From the NCBI GenBank assembly GCA_007922305.1, contig ML677334.1, forward strand, positions 24,349,074-24,413,073: a DNA stretch of 64,000 bases, given 5' to 3'. A model generated the notes under the pieces. It saw only the letters and a list, made by a program, of their open reading frames with translations, did no database searches and was not told where the DNA came from. Shown here one piece after another: positions 54,346 through 64,000 of the stretch. The translations under genes and the position numbers were made by a program. The DNA is from Dermatemys mawii (Eukaryota; Chordata; Testudines; Dermatemydidae). Each line of letters begins with the position of its first letter. The first letter of the stretch is position 1.

Positions 54346-54889
54346 TGAGAAGACTCCATTCATACTAAGCTACAGCTGGCTCTTTACTAAAGCAACAGTT
54401 TACAGAGCTATTTCAGCTGCAGGTTAACATGCCTAGTGATCTACATACAGACTGACTTCTTGGTCTTTCTTGAAACTCTTCCCTTCAGCAAGCCATGATC
54501 CCCAGGTTCCATGCAGATTGCTACAGTGCCAAAATGGCACAATGTAGCTTTTTGGGTTTAAGTAGGTCTTCCTCAAGCAAAACATTTATTGAATTATTCA
54601 GTGTTTTGACTGAGCACGGAAATCATGATTTGGCCCAGAGGTGACAGTTCCTGAATAATGATGTCCCATGAATGAAGTGAGGCAAGGCAAAGGGAGAAGA
54701 GATTCACTAAATGAATTCCAAATTGCTTGCCTGCAACAATTTACATTTTTGTTAGTCTTCTTATAAAGTACTTGGATTCTATAGTGATTGGTATTATACA
54801 GAAATCCAAGATATAGCAATATTACAAGTCCGAATGTAGAAAAGTGTGAGGATTAAATGCTTCACCACTTCTTTCCCCAAATCACTGTC

Positions 54890-55779
54890 ATTAACCAAAC
54901 AATTAGTTGGGAAATAGTCAACATGGTTTTTGTAAAGGGAAATCATACCTCACCAATCTACTAGAATTCTTTGAGGGGGGTCAACAAACATGCGGACAAA
55001 GGAGATCCAGTGGATATAGTATATTTAGATTTTCAGAACGCCTTTGACAAAGTCCCTTACCAAAGTCTCTTAAGCAAAATAAGCAGTCGTAAGATAAGAA
55101 GGAAGGTTCTCTTGTGGACTGGTAACTGTTTCCTATCTTTTAACCAAAGGGTAGGAATAAATGGTCAGTTTTCAGAATGGTCGCCCCATCTCAAAAAAGA
55201 TATATTGGAATTGGAAAAGGTTCAGAAAAGGGTGACAAAAATTATTAGAGTTATAGAATGGCTTGCTTATGAGACGAGATTAATAAGACTGGGACTTTTC
55301 AGCTTGGAAAAGAGGTGAGTAAAGGGGGATACGATAGTGGTATAGAAAAAGTAAATAAGGAAGTGTTATTGACTCCTTATAATATACAAGAACAAGGGGC
55401 CACCAAATAAATCAATAGGTAGCAGATTTAAAACAAACACAAGAAAGTCTTTTTTTTCACGCAACACACTGTCAACCTGTGGAACTTATTGCCAGAGGGT
55501 GTTGTGAAGGTCAATACTGTGAGTGGGTTCAAAAGGGAGCTAAATAGATTCATGGAAGATTGGTCCATCAATAGGTATTAGCCAGGATGGGCAGGAATGG
55601 TGTCCCTAGCCTCTGTTTCCCAGAAGCTGGGATTGGGCGACAGGGCATGGATCACTTGATGATAACCTGTTTATTCATTCCCTTTGGGGCACCTGCCATT
55701 GGCCACTGTCAGAGGACAGGATACTGGGCTTGATGGGACTTTGGTCTGATCCAGTATGGCTTTTCTTATGTTCTTAATT
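54890..55779 (+). mobile_element. CR1 LINE, internally deleted, with reverse-transcriptase remnant
   Basis: The 5' part encodes a piece of the CR1 reverse transcriptase: KHADKGDPVDIVYLDFQNAF then DKVP, the palm motif with the catalytic Asp of the LDF-x-x-AFD box. Near 55188 the sequence jumps to the 3' region ('gaaaaggttcagaaaagggt', 'agatttaaaacaaacacaag', 'gtggaacttattgccagagg', 'ttggtctgatccagtatggc') and ends with the short tandem 'tatgttctta'. The frame is broken; the element is dead. Confidence 0.92.
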
Positions 55780-56165
55780 ATTTTGCTTGGGTCCTGTTCT
55801 CCCCTGTGCAATTTCCCTGTTGTCTCTATCCATTTTTATACAGCACCAATGGTTGGTAGGGTGTAGTGGGAGGGAAGGATGCAAGGAGCATCTTTCTCAG
55901 TGAATGGAGGGTGCCAGAAATGTACCAGAGAACGGGTTGGAAGAAGGGGAAATCATAGACATGGGGAACTGGGAGGGTTGTTTTCTATGGGAAACCTGTT
56001 GGTGGCTTTTGTCAGGAATCTGTTACAGATCATTGGGAACTGCAGGAAAGAGGGTTGCAAGGAAACTCTCAAGGGGTAAACAACTAAGGATGCTGCAGGG
56101 AGAGGTGGAGACTTGTGGGTGCCTGGAGTCTGTTGGAGAGTGTTCAAACTGGAGCTTTGGGCAAA

Positions 56166-56228
56166 CGGCCAGATTTTCCTATGCTTATCTGAACTAAAAT
56201 GCCAGATTTTCTATGCTTATCTGAAACT
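56166..56228. repeat. Short tandem duplication
   Basis: 'gccagattttcctatgctta' followed at about 33 bp by 'gccagattttctatgcttat': two copies of a 31-33 bp unit differing by single-base changes. Confidence 0.8.
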
Positions 56229-58372
56229 TTGTTGATGCCCACCCATCACTAATTTTGAATATGTTTGCATAGCTAGGCCCAATTGCTGTGACCAAACCTG
56301 AATTCCTCAATATGTATCATGGCTCCAGAACCATAGCAAACAATAGACTCTGTGTAAGTGCACCTTTCTCTCTTGTCCTTTCCATTTGTTAGAATTTACT
56401 GGGATATATTTTACTTGAAATTTTCCAACTCTTGCTTCAACATTGCCATCCTTCCCCAACAGATGATAGAAATATTGACTGGTGTCCTAACAGTGTTCTG
56501 AATCTTTTCAGGCAGCTTATATAAAACTCCCAAACTACTGTTTGATTTTTCTAGTGATTTCCCTTCATCAGTACTTCAGAGCAAATGATAGTTACCTGTA
56601 GCTCTTAAATCCTCCCTAATTTCAACAGTATTTATTGTACTTATCTTATTTCCTTGGATGAGCTTCAAATTAGCTTCTGACCATGTAAAACCAGACCATG
56701 ATGTATTCAACTTTACACTTATATAATTAATTTAAAATGTTTTTGCTGGTTGCCCATGGAATCTCACTTTCAGTTTCGCTTGGTATTTCCTGGCTTCTCA
56801 GTACGAATTAATATGTTAAATTTGTTTCTGCCTCATGGTAAAAAGATAATATATACTATTGAATGGACTTTGGCATCTGGCACTGTTAGCAGAGTAGCTA
56901 GATTCTGATATTGAATACACAGGAAGAAGAAACATTAATCCGGGGAATTTATTTGAATTTGTTAGTATTGAACCATATAATGCCAGAGATTTTTAAAGCA
57001 GAGCTTCCCATTAATGAAATCAGTGGTTTTGAGGTGGTGAGGGCTCTGCTTAAAAACTGTTTGCATAGTACAGTGCATTGTTTTCTGTTTGCTTGGATCC
57101 TGATTCCAAACTCGTTGAAGTCAATGTGGGTCTTTCCTTTGACTTCTCCAGGGCTCTGGATCAGACCCTTGAGGAAGTTACAGTATTAGGCAGTATACTG
57201 TGAAGAGAAAGAGTTTCATTTTGGAATTTGCCATTAAACGCTGTGGAAAAAACTTGAGCAGTTTCTCATCCCTTCCTTGAAGAATTCGTATTCATTCAAC
57301 AATCCAGATTTAAAAAACAGTAGTTAGTGATTCCAATACATATTCTTCTTTGAGAAGTATAATGTTTTCATATCAGTAACAGGGTGCACTAAACATTGCT
57401 TCCCTTTCAGACTTTGTTGAAAACTATGATTAATCACTTTTATGCTAAACAATTTCCAAGACGTTGTTTTCCGTAACATTAATCAGTATTTTAGTATTTC
57501 AGTTCTGTCTTGAAAAATGCAGAGGTGATAATATTTAAACTTAAATATGTCATTTTTTTTCTTTTCCTGATTATTCCATTTTGATTCAACAATAAAGTCA
57601 AAGCTCAGTCTCCTCCAGCTTTGGCCAGAAGAGGGAACCATCTCACTGCATCAGCACCTTAGGTGATGTACCCTTCACAACTTTTTGCTTTCTTTATGTC
57701 TTCCTGCATTGCAACCCCCTTACCTAAAAGTACACAACCAGCTCTGGAATATGCCTCACCAAACCTTTTCAGGATCAAGATAATTATTTACCTGAGGGTT
57801 CATTAACACCTTGCAAATAACCAATGTTTGCTTTCTCTTGTACAGCATTCACTACTTTGAGTTTCTTTTATCTGTACATATCCAAATGTTGGCTTGCTAA
57901 ACTGATTTATTTGTACATTGTAGGTTTACTCCTGCATTCCTTGTGCACTCCCCAAATCCCATTGACTCCAGTGGGAGAACAAGATGCCCAAAGAATGCAG
58001 AATCAGGATGTACATACACATGCTCATAAGGAATCAGACATCCCAAATTCATGCTAATACAGTCTTTAGGCTACACTACTTCATCCTATATTCCAGAGGA
58101 TCCCAGTGTATTTGAGCCAGGGAATGGAGTGGAGGGGGTCAGAGCATGCTCCACCAATTATGAGCACTTTAGTGCAGGGCTCTTGCTGTTTGGATATCAC
58201 TTGTCATAAACAAATAATAATAAATCCTCTCTCCCCCCTCACAGAAATGCCCTCAGAGGTGCTCTGCAGATATAGGGTTCCACTGATTTGAAAAGGAGAA
58301 AGGTGATATCATCCCATCTATTCCCATGGGTAATATTAATATAGATAATGCTATTCCAATTTCTCTTTTGTA

Positions 58373-58398
58373 GTGTGTGTGTCTCTCTCTCTCTCTCC
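58373..58398. repeat. Compound microsatellite (TG)n(TC)n
   Basis: 'gtgtgtgtgtctctctctct' and on: a pure dinucleotide run switching from TG to TC. Confidence 0.9.
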
Positions 58399-60237
58399 TT
58401 GCTGCAGATGTTGCGTAGCAGTTGTTGTTGAGACTAGGAAGCAGAAAGCGCTGATGCAGATGTCTCTGGCCTCTACAGATCTCCTGAAAACCTAATTAAT
58501 TCTTTCTGGGGAAGCAGGTGTGGTGAGGGAAGACTCCCTGGGTTTCCTGTTCTTATGTAGGTTTTTCCTATGTTGGGGACAATGTAGCTTGTAGGTAGGC
58601 AGCTCTATTACTTCCCTTTCCCTCCTAAATCACCGTGCATATTTTTCTTATATACACCAGAATTCTAAACAAAGCAGTTCTGGAACAGGGGAAGTGAAAC
58701 ATGTGTTGTAATGTGTTTTTTTTTTTTTTTTTTCCACAAACCTTCAAACTCTAATCCATGGCTTAAGTAATGCTTATGTCTAAATACCAAAGTAACTTTC
58801 CTAAAAGTTGGCTTTGAACTGGTCTTTTCTTGCTGAGTTTCATTGTGTGCCTGAGATTATCCACTTGTCAGGCTGCCATTCTGGGACTGAGATGGGTAGC
58901 TGGAGCACTCATTCATCTTGCCCTCAGGGTAGCATGGCCTTACATTTCTGATGACTCTGGAATGCATTAGTGTATTATGTCAAGGTTTCTTTTGTTTTGT
59001 TTTTTCATTTTGTTTTCAGGCTTCTGTTTACTAGTTCGCCTCAGCTAAATTTTCAACTACCTGTGATGAGACAATAACAGGTGCCCAACCATGCAGTGCA
59101 CTACTCAACTGACCTACTTTATAGCATTGGACCTGAATGAAAATCTCATGGAGCAGAAACTCAGCTAGTGAAATCCTCCAACTGCTCCCATATAGAAGCA
59201 ACTAAAAGTTCACACTTACTACAAATAACTATCCATTAGACATACTGTAATTACAGCTCTGATTTTATTTACCTTGGCCAAAATTTTCAAACATTTTTCA
59301 AGAAAAGTGGCACAATTTCCAGGTATACTGAACAGCCACCCACAAAACACACTGAAGTCAGTGGGAGCTGCAGGTGCTCAGCAGATGCTCTGAAAATGAA
59401 GTCACTTATATTTAGAGCCCTTAATGTGGGTTTAGGATCTAACTTTAAGCACTCATGTATGCAAATAATAATTACTCTCTTTGATATAACATATGCACAA
59501 ATGGCCTGGAAACCATCCTTAGAGAGGAACAACCACTTTGCTAAATTTGAGACTAGAAAATGGTGTGCATTTAACAAAGTTTTATAACCATTTGAAAATA
59601 CTGTACTGACCGTAAGCAGGCAATAGAAAATTTAATTGCCTGGAATGGGCATTTCTCAGGGGAGTTGATTAATTGTAGTGGAAATGTTCAATTGCTTGTA
59701 ACTTTGCAGGAAATTCCCTTCTGGGCTCTGAAACTTTACATGCTTAGTCATAGCTTAATGGAGCATTTTCTTGGAAAGTTCAGCTGTTTTTGAGTTATAT
59801 AAGTGGGAATTCAAAGACTTTTGGGGGCTTAACTAAAAATGGCTGATTCTGACATTGGCATACACTTAGAGTAACTCCTTTGATTTCTGGGTTTACACCA
59901 GAGTAACTAAGATCAGAATTTGGCCTTAGTTGTCAAATTTTAGATGTGTCTAGTTCTCAGTGAGGAAGAGTCTCTGTGGCAAATTGTGAAAAAAATGAAA
60001 GAATATAAAATAAAAGTGATACGTATTTATTTAGGGAAATACAGCATTTATAGCATAGCATAATTTTTATTCATATAGCTCCCTTTGACACTACAGATGT
60101 GGGTTAAGCTCAGAGGTACCACTGGGGTTTTAGGATCTTCCTACACAGACAATCAGTACCTTCAATTCTTAGGATTGGGTGGTATTCCATAATAGCTGTT
60201 CCACGTAGCTCCCCATGTGGACACTCTTATTCCTCAC

Positions 60238-60620
60238 TAAGGCTAGGTATATACTGCACACCACTGGTGGTGGCATGTAGGGTATATGTAGCTACACTTT
60301 GTAATGAAAAGCAGGCTGGGTCTACACTGTAATGTGCAGCTGTAAGTGTCAGTGAAAGGCTCTGGCAGGGGAAAGATTGTGGGGAAAGGTTCCAGCAGCG
60401 GGACACTACACTGCTAAAATTAGCTGTGTAGGTTGGGGAGACTCTGCGTGGGTCAGTAGAGAGCTCTGTAGGATACATACCCACTGGGTTCAGGCATGTT
60501 TTTACCTGTGCCTCACTGGCTACACTGGTATTTATACTTGTACTAGAGTGCATGTACTGAAAGTACTCTACACACAGCTGAAAGGAGTGTGCAGTGTAGA
60601 CGTACCTTGGGAGTGCCTTT
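60238..60620. mobile_element. MITE(s) of the 'gtctacact' type
   Basis: Begins 'aaggctaggtatatactgc', carries an internal 'ggctgggtctacactgtaat' and ends 'cagtgtagacgtaccttgg'. The terminal pair is inverted; the internal start suggests a second copy nested or joined. The 144-codon minus-strand ORF across it is a shadow. Confidence 0.7.
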
Positions 60621-60695
60621 GTGCAGTTTAGCTTAATCCAGTCACAGCTACCAAAAGACACTCTGCAATCTGAGGTGTGATTACAGGTGCAGACA

Positions 60696-60857
60696 TACTT
60701 GAACTAGCTTTGATCTAGATAGCTTGAATAACCATAGCAGTGAAGCTGTGGCATCTGGGCATCTTAGGTATATATTCAAGGGGCTAGACTGTGGTGCTCT
60801 GGCTTTGCTTCTAGTGTTGCTCAAGCCATCTAGATCAAAGCTAGCACTGGTATATTT
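60696..60857. mobile_element. Fold-back element
   Basis: Arm 'aactagctttgatctagat' near 60700-60719 pairs with 'atctagatcaaagctagc' near 60828-60845, and the match goes on inward ('agcttgaat' with 'ctcaagcc'). About 32 bp per arm with a few mismatches, spacer about 95 bp. Outer flanks ('tgcagacatacttg', 'cacatgctgcag') may belong to a longer MITE. Confidence 0.75.
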
Positions 60858-60859
60858 AC

Positions 60860-61796
60860 ACATGCTGCAGTCACACCTCTGATTGCAGCTGAGATGTAAC
60901 CTTAGTTTGGAATAAGAGTGTTCACATGAGGAGGTAGTAAGGAAGAGCACTTGTGCTTCAAATCAATACAGTAGCTTCACTGGGTAGACAAGCCCTTATC
61001 CAGCATCTTATTTAGGTGATGAACAGAACTGGATTAATAGTAAGAAAAATGATGCAGTCATTTTTGTGAATGTTTAGTAGAACTGCATTTTTGAGCATGT
61101 TTGCAGTCCTTTTCAGATACTTATTAAATGATGGATTTTGGTGAGAGTACTTGTATGAGTAAATTCTTAGAGTCTGGCCTGAATTCCTGAAAACTCGCAG
61201 TGAGAATTCCAAAGGTTAGAACAGATTCTTGCAAAACAGGAGTCCAACATCTTTGAATAGCAAACAGATTCTTAAAAAATGGAGTCTATTCAAGGATAAT
61301 TCATGAACAGGACTAAAATTTCAGGGTAAAGAAAAAAATCACAGAGTATACTGTTTGCTGTGAATAGTCTGCCAGCTTTAATTGTGAATTTCCTTACAAT
61401 ATTGGAAAGCATGCACCTGATTCTCAAGCCCAATTGCACTGTCAGAATGGTCTACAAGGGGCTTTAGTGTAAATGAGAATCTTCCTCTGCAGTAAAAATA
61501 TCTTACTGCAGGCTGGTCATGAGAAGAACTGAATGCTTCTTCCTTTTCCAAAACAAGAGATGATACTTACCTCCATATAACTAGAATGTGGGAAACTCTG
61601 AGCTGGATCCTGAGGTACCTGTTAAGGAAATGGGCCCATGATAGAATGTCTGTCACTGAAGCAGTACTTCCAATAGCCCAGTATTTCTAGTGTTAAGTAA
61701 TTTTTTTTCACCTTTGTCTTTTTTTCAAGCAATCTGGCTAATATTTAATCATCACCATGGACCTCCACACGGTATCCCATCCTACTGCTTTAACTA
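60860..61796. other. Intergenic, no gene recognised
   Basis: AT-rich. A repeat-like phrase 'tagtgtaaatgagaatc' near 61468 belongs to the old sauropsid repeat type. Nothing else recognised. Confidence 0.55.
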
Positions 61797-62010
61797 AGGG
61801 CCAGATTCTGCTACCTTTATGCATCTTGGGGCAGATCCTCAACTGGTGTAGATTGTCATGGCTCCACTAACTATAAGATCACTATGACAATTTACACTAG
61901 CTGATACACTTAACCCCTGCCCTGCCCTCACTCTCATTTATTTCAACAGGAAAGGTGATAGAATCATTTAATATTCAGTATAAGAAACGGTGGCAGAATA
62001 TGGCCCTAAA
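61797..62010. mobile_element. Fold-back / MITE with 'agggccagattctgc' ends
   Basis: Outer ends 'agggccagattctgctacc' and 'ggtggcagaatatggccct' are inverted copies over 19 bp (three mismatches). An inner pair, 'aactggtgtagattgtcatg' and 'tgacaatttacactagctg', is inverted as well. An old element with a nested hairpin structure, non-coding. Confidence 0.75.
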
Positions 62011-63316
62011 AGAACAAAACAAAAACAATTTTGCTAAATCCAATAAGAGGTAATTACAGCAAGTTTTGAAATGCACAGATCATATGAGTAACAGGCTTTC
62101 AAATTAAGTCAAAAGACAGGAATAAAAAGTTTGAAATCATAAAGAACTTTGTTTTTTTTTTTACTCTGATACCTTATGTTGAATAGCTAGATCATTTTAT
62201 TATTGCAAATACAGTGGCAGTAATCTTTTATTGCATGCAGTGTAGGCCTACAGCATTAAGTTGGTATAAAATTGCATATAGTTTAATATATCTGTACAAC
62301 ACCTTTAAACAAGCTTCTCTAGGCAGGAAGGTTATCTGTCTTATAAATCTATTATTCCATTGTACATCTTGATAGCCTAGCATTGCTCCTAGCCATGTTT
62401 AAGCATTAAATAGTGCATTATTATTTCACATAAATCAACCAGAGATGTGTGAATTCATAAATTTTGCATTTGCACAGACAGTATTTTAAACGTTTTATGG
62501 CTTTGTGGGAACTCAGAGCAGGAGCCTGTACACAAATCAGCGCCCAGGAAACTTCAATAAAATTTAATATCACAAATTACTTCTTTTCAAAGTTACTGCA
62601 TGCATATTTTAGAAGTATGTTAACAGGGTCTAAAAATAAAAACAAAACGTGCAACAGGGGCCTTGTCTTGCCTATTTTAGTCGGGGTCTGTATCATTACA
62701 AAGAGCAGCTGAACAGTTTGTCCAATGCTGACACAGTTAATTACCTATGTCACTGTTTCCATCCCCATCTCTCTTCTTCTAATCTCATTTTTTTTTAAAC
62801 TCTGGCTTTTTGTTTATTTTCACCTTTCATATGAATCCTCCCAGGGCATAATCATGTAATGTGTATGCTTAATTTTATACATATAAGTACTATGTCAGTG
62901 TGGGCACAAATGTTTGTCTTTTATCAGTACTCTTTTCCTACGAGAACACCATATGTGTCCTTATGAAGATGATTTTCTTGTACCATGTGCTATACGTATT
63001 ATAAGTACGAACATGTGCTAATGCAATATTAATATTGTGCTGTTAAAATCACAAAACGTCAGGAAATGCAAAAAGAAATCTGATGGGTTATGTACATCTT
63101 ATTACATAAAAAATAGCTACACATTTAACAAGAAAAACAAGTATAGAAAAGACAAAGCAGGCAAACCACTATTGCTATCTGAAACCTAGCTTTCATATTT
63201 CTTGACTTCTTGGGCCAAAGTACCAACATGATTATATATATTATTTATATATTGATAACCTTTCATTGGTGCTCATCACCTGGTTATCTGAGCTGTCCAG
63301 GTAAAGCACTGGTGGG

Positions 63317-63385
63317 ATAGAGCAGTATTATTATCCCCACTTAACAGATGAGGAACTGAGGCACACAGATATTAAAGGCTAGATG
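63317..63385 (+). repeat. MIR SINE core fragment
   Basis: 'ttattatccccacttaacag' followed by 'atgaggaactgaggcacac' is close to the MIR core consensus (attatccccattttacagatgaggaaactgaggc). Confidence 0.8.
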
Positions 63386-63492
63386 GAGCCATTCTGGTAC
63401 ATCCTCTAGTAATAGTTGCCCCACACACTAGGAGGCATTCCAAGTGCCTATTACTATGAGCCTTTGTGAGGTAAAGCTTTCAATCTTCTGCA

Positions 63493-63519
63493 TGTCAGGC
63501 CAGCACTGCTGGCCTGACA
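63493..63519. repeat. Perfect short palindrome
   Basis: 'tgtcaggccagca', one centre base (c), then 'tgctggcctgaca': 13-bp exact arms. May be part of a repeat; no function visible. Confidence 0.85.
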
Positions 63520-64000
63520 ACAGGGTGATGGAAGAAGGGGAAACTGTTCTCTGCCTCTTTGGGGAGCCATGTACCTGCATGGAAGTAGGGATGGAGCAGT
63601 CCTTACGCTACCCAGATCTTGGGGAATGATGGTCTGCTTGATCCTTACAAGGAAAAGAAGGAAGTCTCCTTATGCCCTCCCTTTCCATGGTACACCTGTA
63701 TATAAGGATGTACCAGAAGTGGCTTGCTCACAGATTATGGAAGAGGTCTGTTGCAAAGCCAAGAATGGAATATAGCTCTCCTAAGACCTTGTTCTGTGTT
63801 TTAACCTTGGATCTGTCTACTTTTTCTCCCCTAAATACAATGGGTCCCATCCATCTCCCACTGAAGTGCATGGGAGTTTTGCTATGGACTTCAACGGGAG
63901 GAGGTCCAATATCATCCTCTGTATGTGTGTAAAACTTGCCTGTGTAATTACTTGACCATATATTTTTGAAGTATTACTTATTCATGTAAAAGAGAAGATC

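Larger units (their letters stand above)
55780..60236. other. Intergenic, no gene recognised
   Basis: AT-rich, few repeats: a 33-bp tandem duplication near 56166-56228, old repeat pieces at 57105-57175 and 57955-57985, a (TG)/(TC) microsatellite at 58373-58398 and a T run at 58716-58733. The ORFs (up to 97 codons) have no recognisable family. Confidence 0.55.
62011..64000. other. Intergenic right end
   Basis: AT-rich. About 62400-62900 is free of recognisable repeats and might be conserved non-coding DNA. A MIR-like piece lies at 63317-63385, a 13-bp-arm palindrome at 63493-63519, and an old repeat fragment near 63840-63905. No gene supported. Confidence 0.55.

Noticed and set aside
60227..60661. 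144-codon minus-strand ORF
   Set aside because: Lies across MITE sequence and has no recognisable domain.
1..64000. CRISPR arrays, bacterial operons, phage or toxin systems
   Set aside because: No spaced direct repeats of CRISPR type, no dense coding, no bacterial signals. The introns, CR1 and MIR repeats show vertebrate nuclear DNA.

Overview
The window is nuclear DNA of a vertebrate, almost certainly a sauropsid and most probably a turtle (a crocodilian is the main alternative). Most of it is intron or intergenic DNA. The organism call rests on the repeats: CR1 retroposons with their typical 3' ends, many short inverted-repeat DNA transposons of kinds I know as abundant in turtle genomes, MIR-like fragments, a two-gene PIF/Harbinger element, and a hAT element. 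No bacterial, organellar or phage genes are present.

One real protein-coding gene can be assembled by reading conserved peptides and splice sites: SLC35B3 (Golgi PAPS transporter 2) on the minus strand. Eight coding exons lie between 28103 and 3192. Exon 1 carries only four codons (M-S-G-A) and sits in a CpG island at about 27.77-28.56 kb. The other exons are at 20447-20166, 18003-17882, 14945-14791, 13134-13027, 8349-8252, 3792-3700 and 3303-3192. Together they encode 327 codons plus one base. Roughly the last 73 codons must lie left of position 1.

Layout. 1-28.1 kb: SLC35B3 with introns full of old repeats (hAT-like elements at 7.8, 16.0, 18.9 and 23.2 kb; CR1 at 13.6 and 23.0-24.6 kb; a putative solo LTR at 22.5 kb; TIR elements at 8.6-9.6 and 25.5-26.5 kb; MITEs). 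27.8-28.8 kb: CpG island and a degenerate GC-rich minisatellite just upstream of it. 28.8-64 kb: no convincing gene. This agrees with the gene-poor interval known on that side of SLC35B3 in other amniotes.

The intergenic half holds a local tandem duplication (29.2-29.5 kb), a fold-back element (33.7-34.1 kb), a decayed hAT transposon whose C-terminal dimerisation region occurs in both orientations (34.1-37.4 kb) and which was hit by a 1.85 kb element flanked by a 12-bp repeat, a 29-bp perfect palindrome (41.3 kb), and a 4.4 kb PIF/Harbinger element with a TAA target duplication (41.4-45.8 kb). The Harbinger carries a broken transposase and, convergently, remains of a Myb/SANT-like partner gene split by a 1.39 kb LTR-like insertion. 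Further right are a GC-rich MITE (52.4 kb), a CR1 with reverse-transcriptase remains (54.9-55.8 kb) and MITE/fold-back clusters (60.2-62.0 kb). Two repeat-poor stretches (46.7-47.4 and 62.4-62.9 kb) are candidate conserved non-coding elements, but that cannot be tested here.

I found no new enzymatic or defence system. The most notable structures are the nested Harbinger/LTR/fold-back stack, the inverted hAT, and the sharp palindrome.
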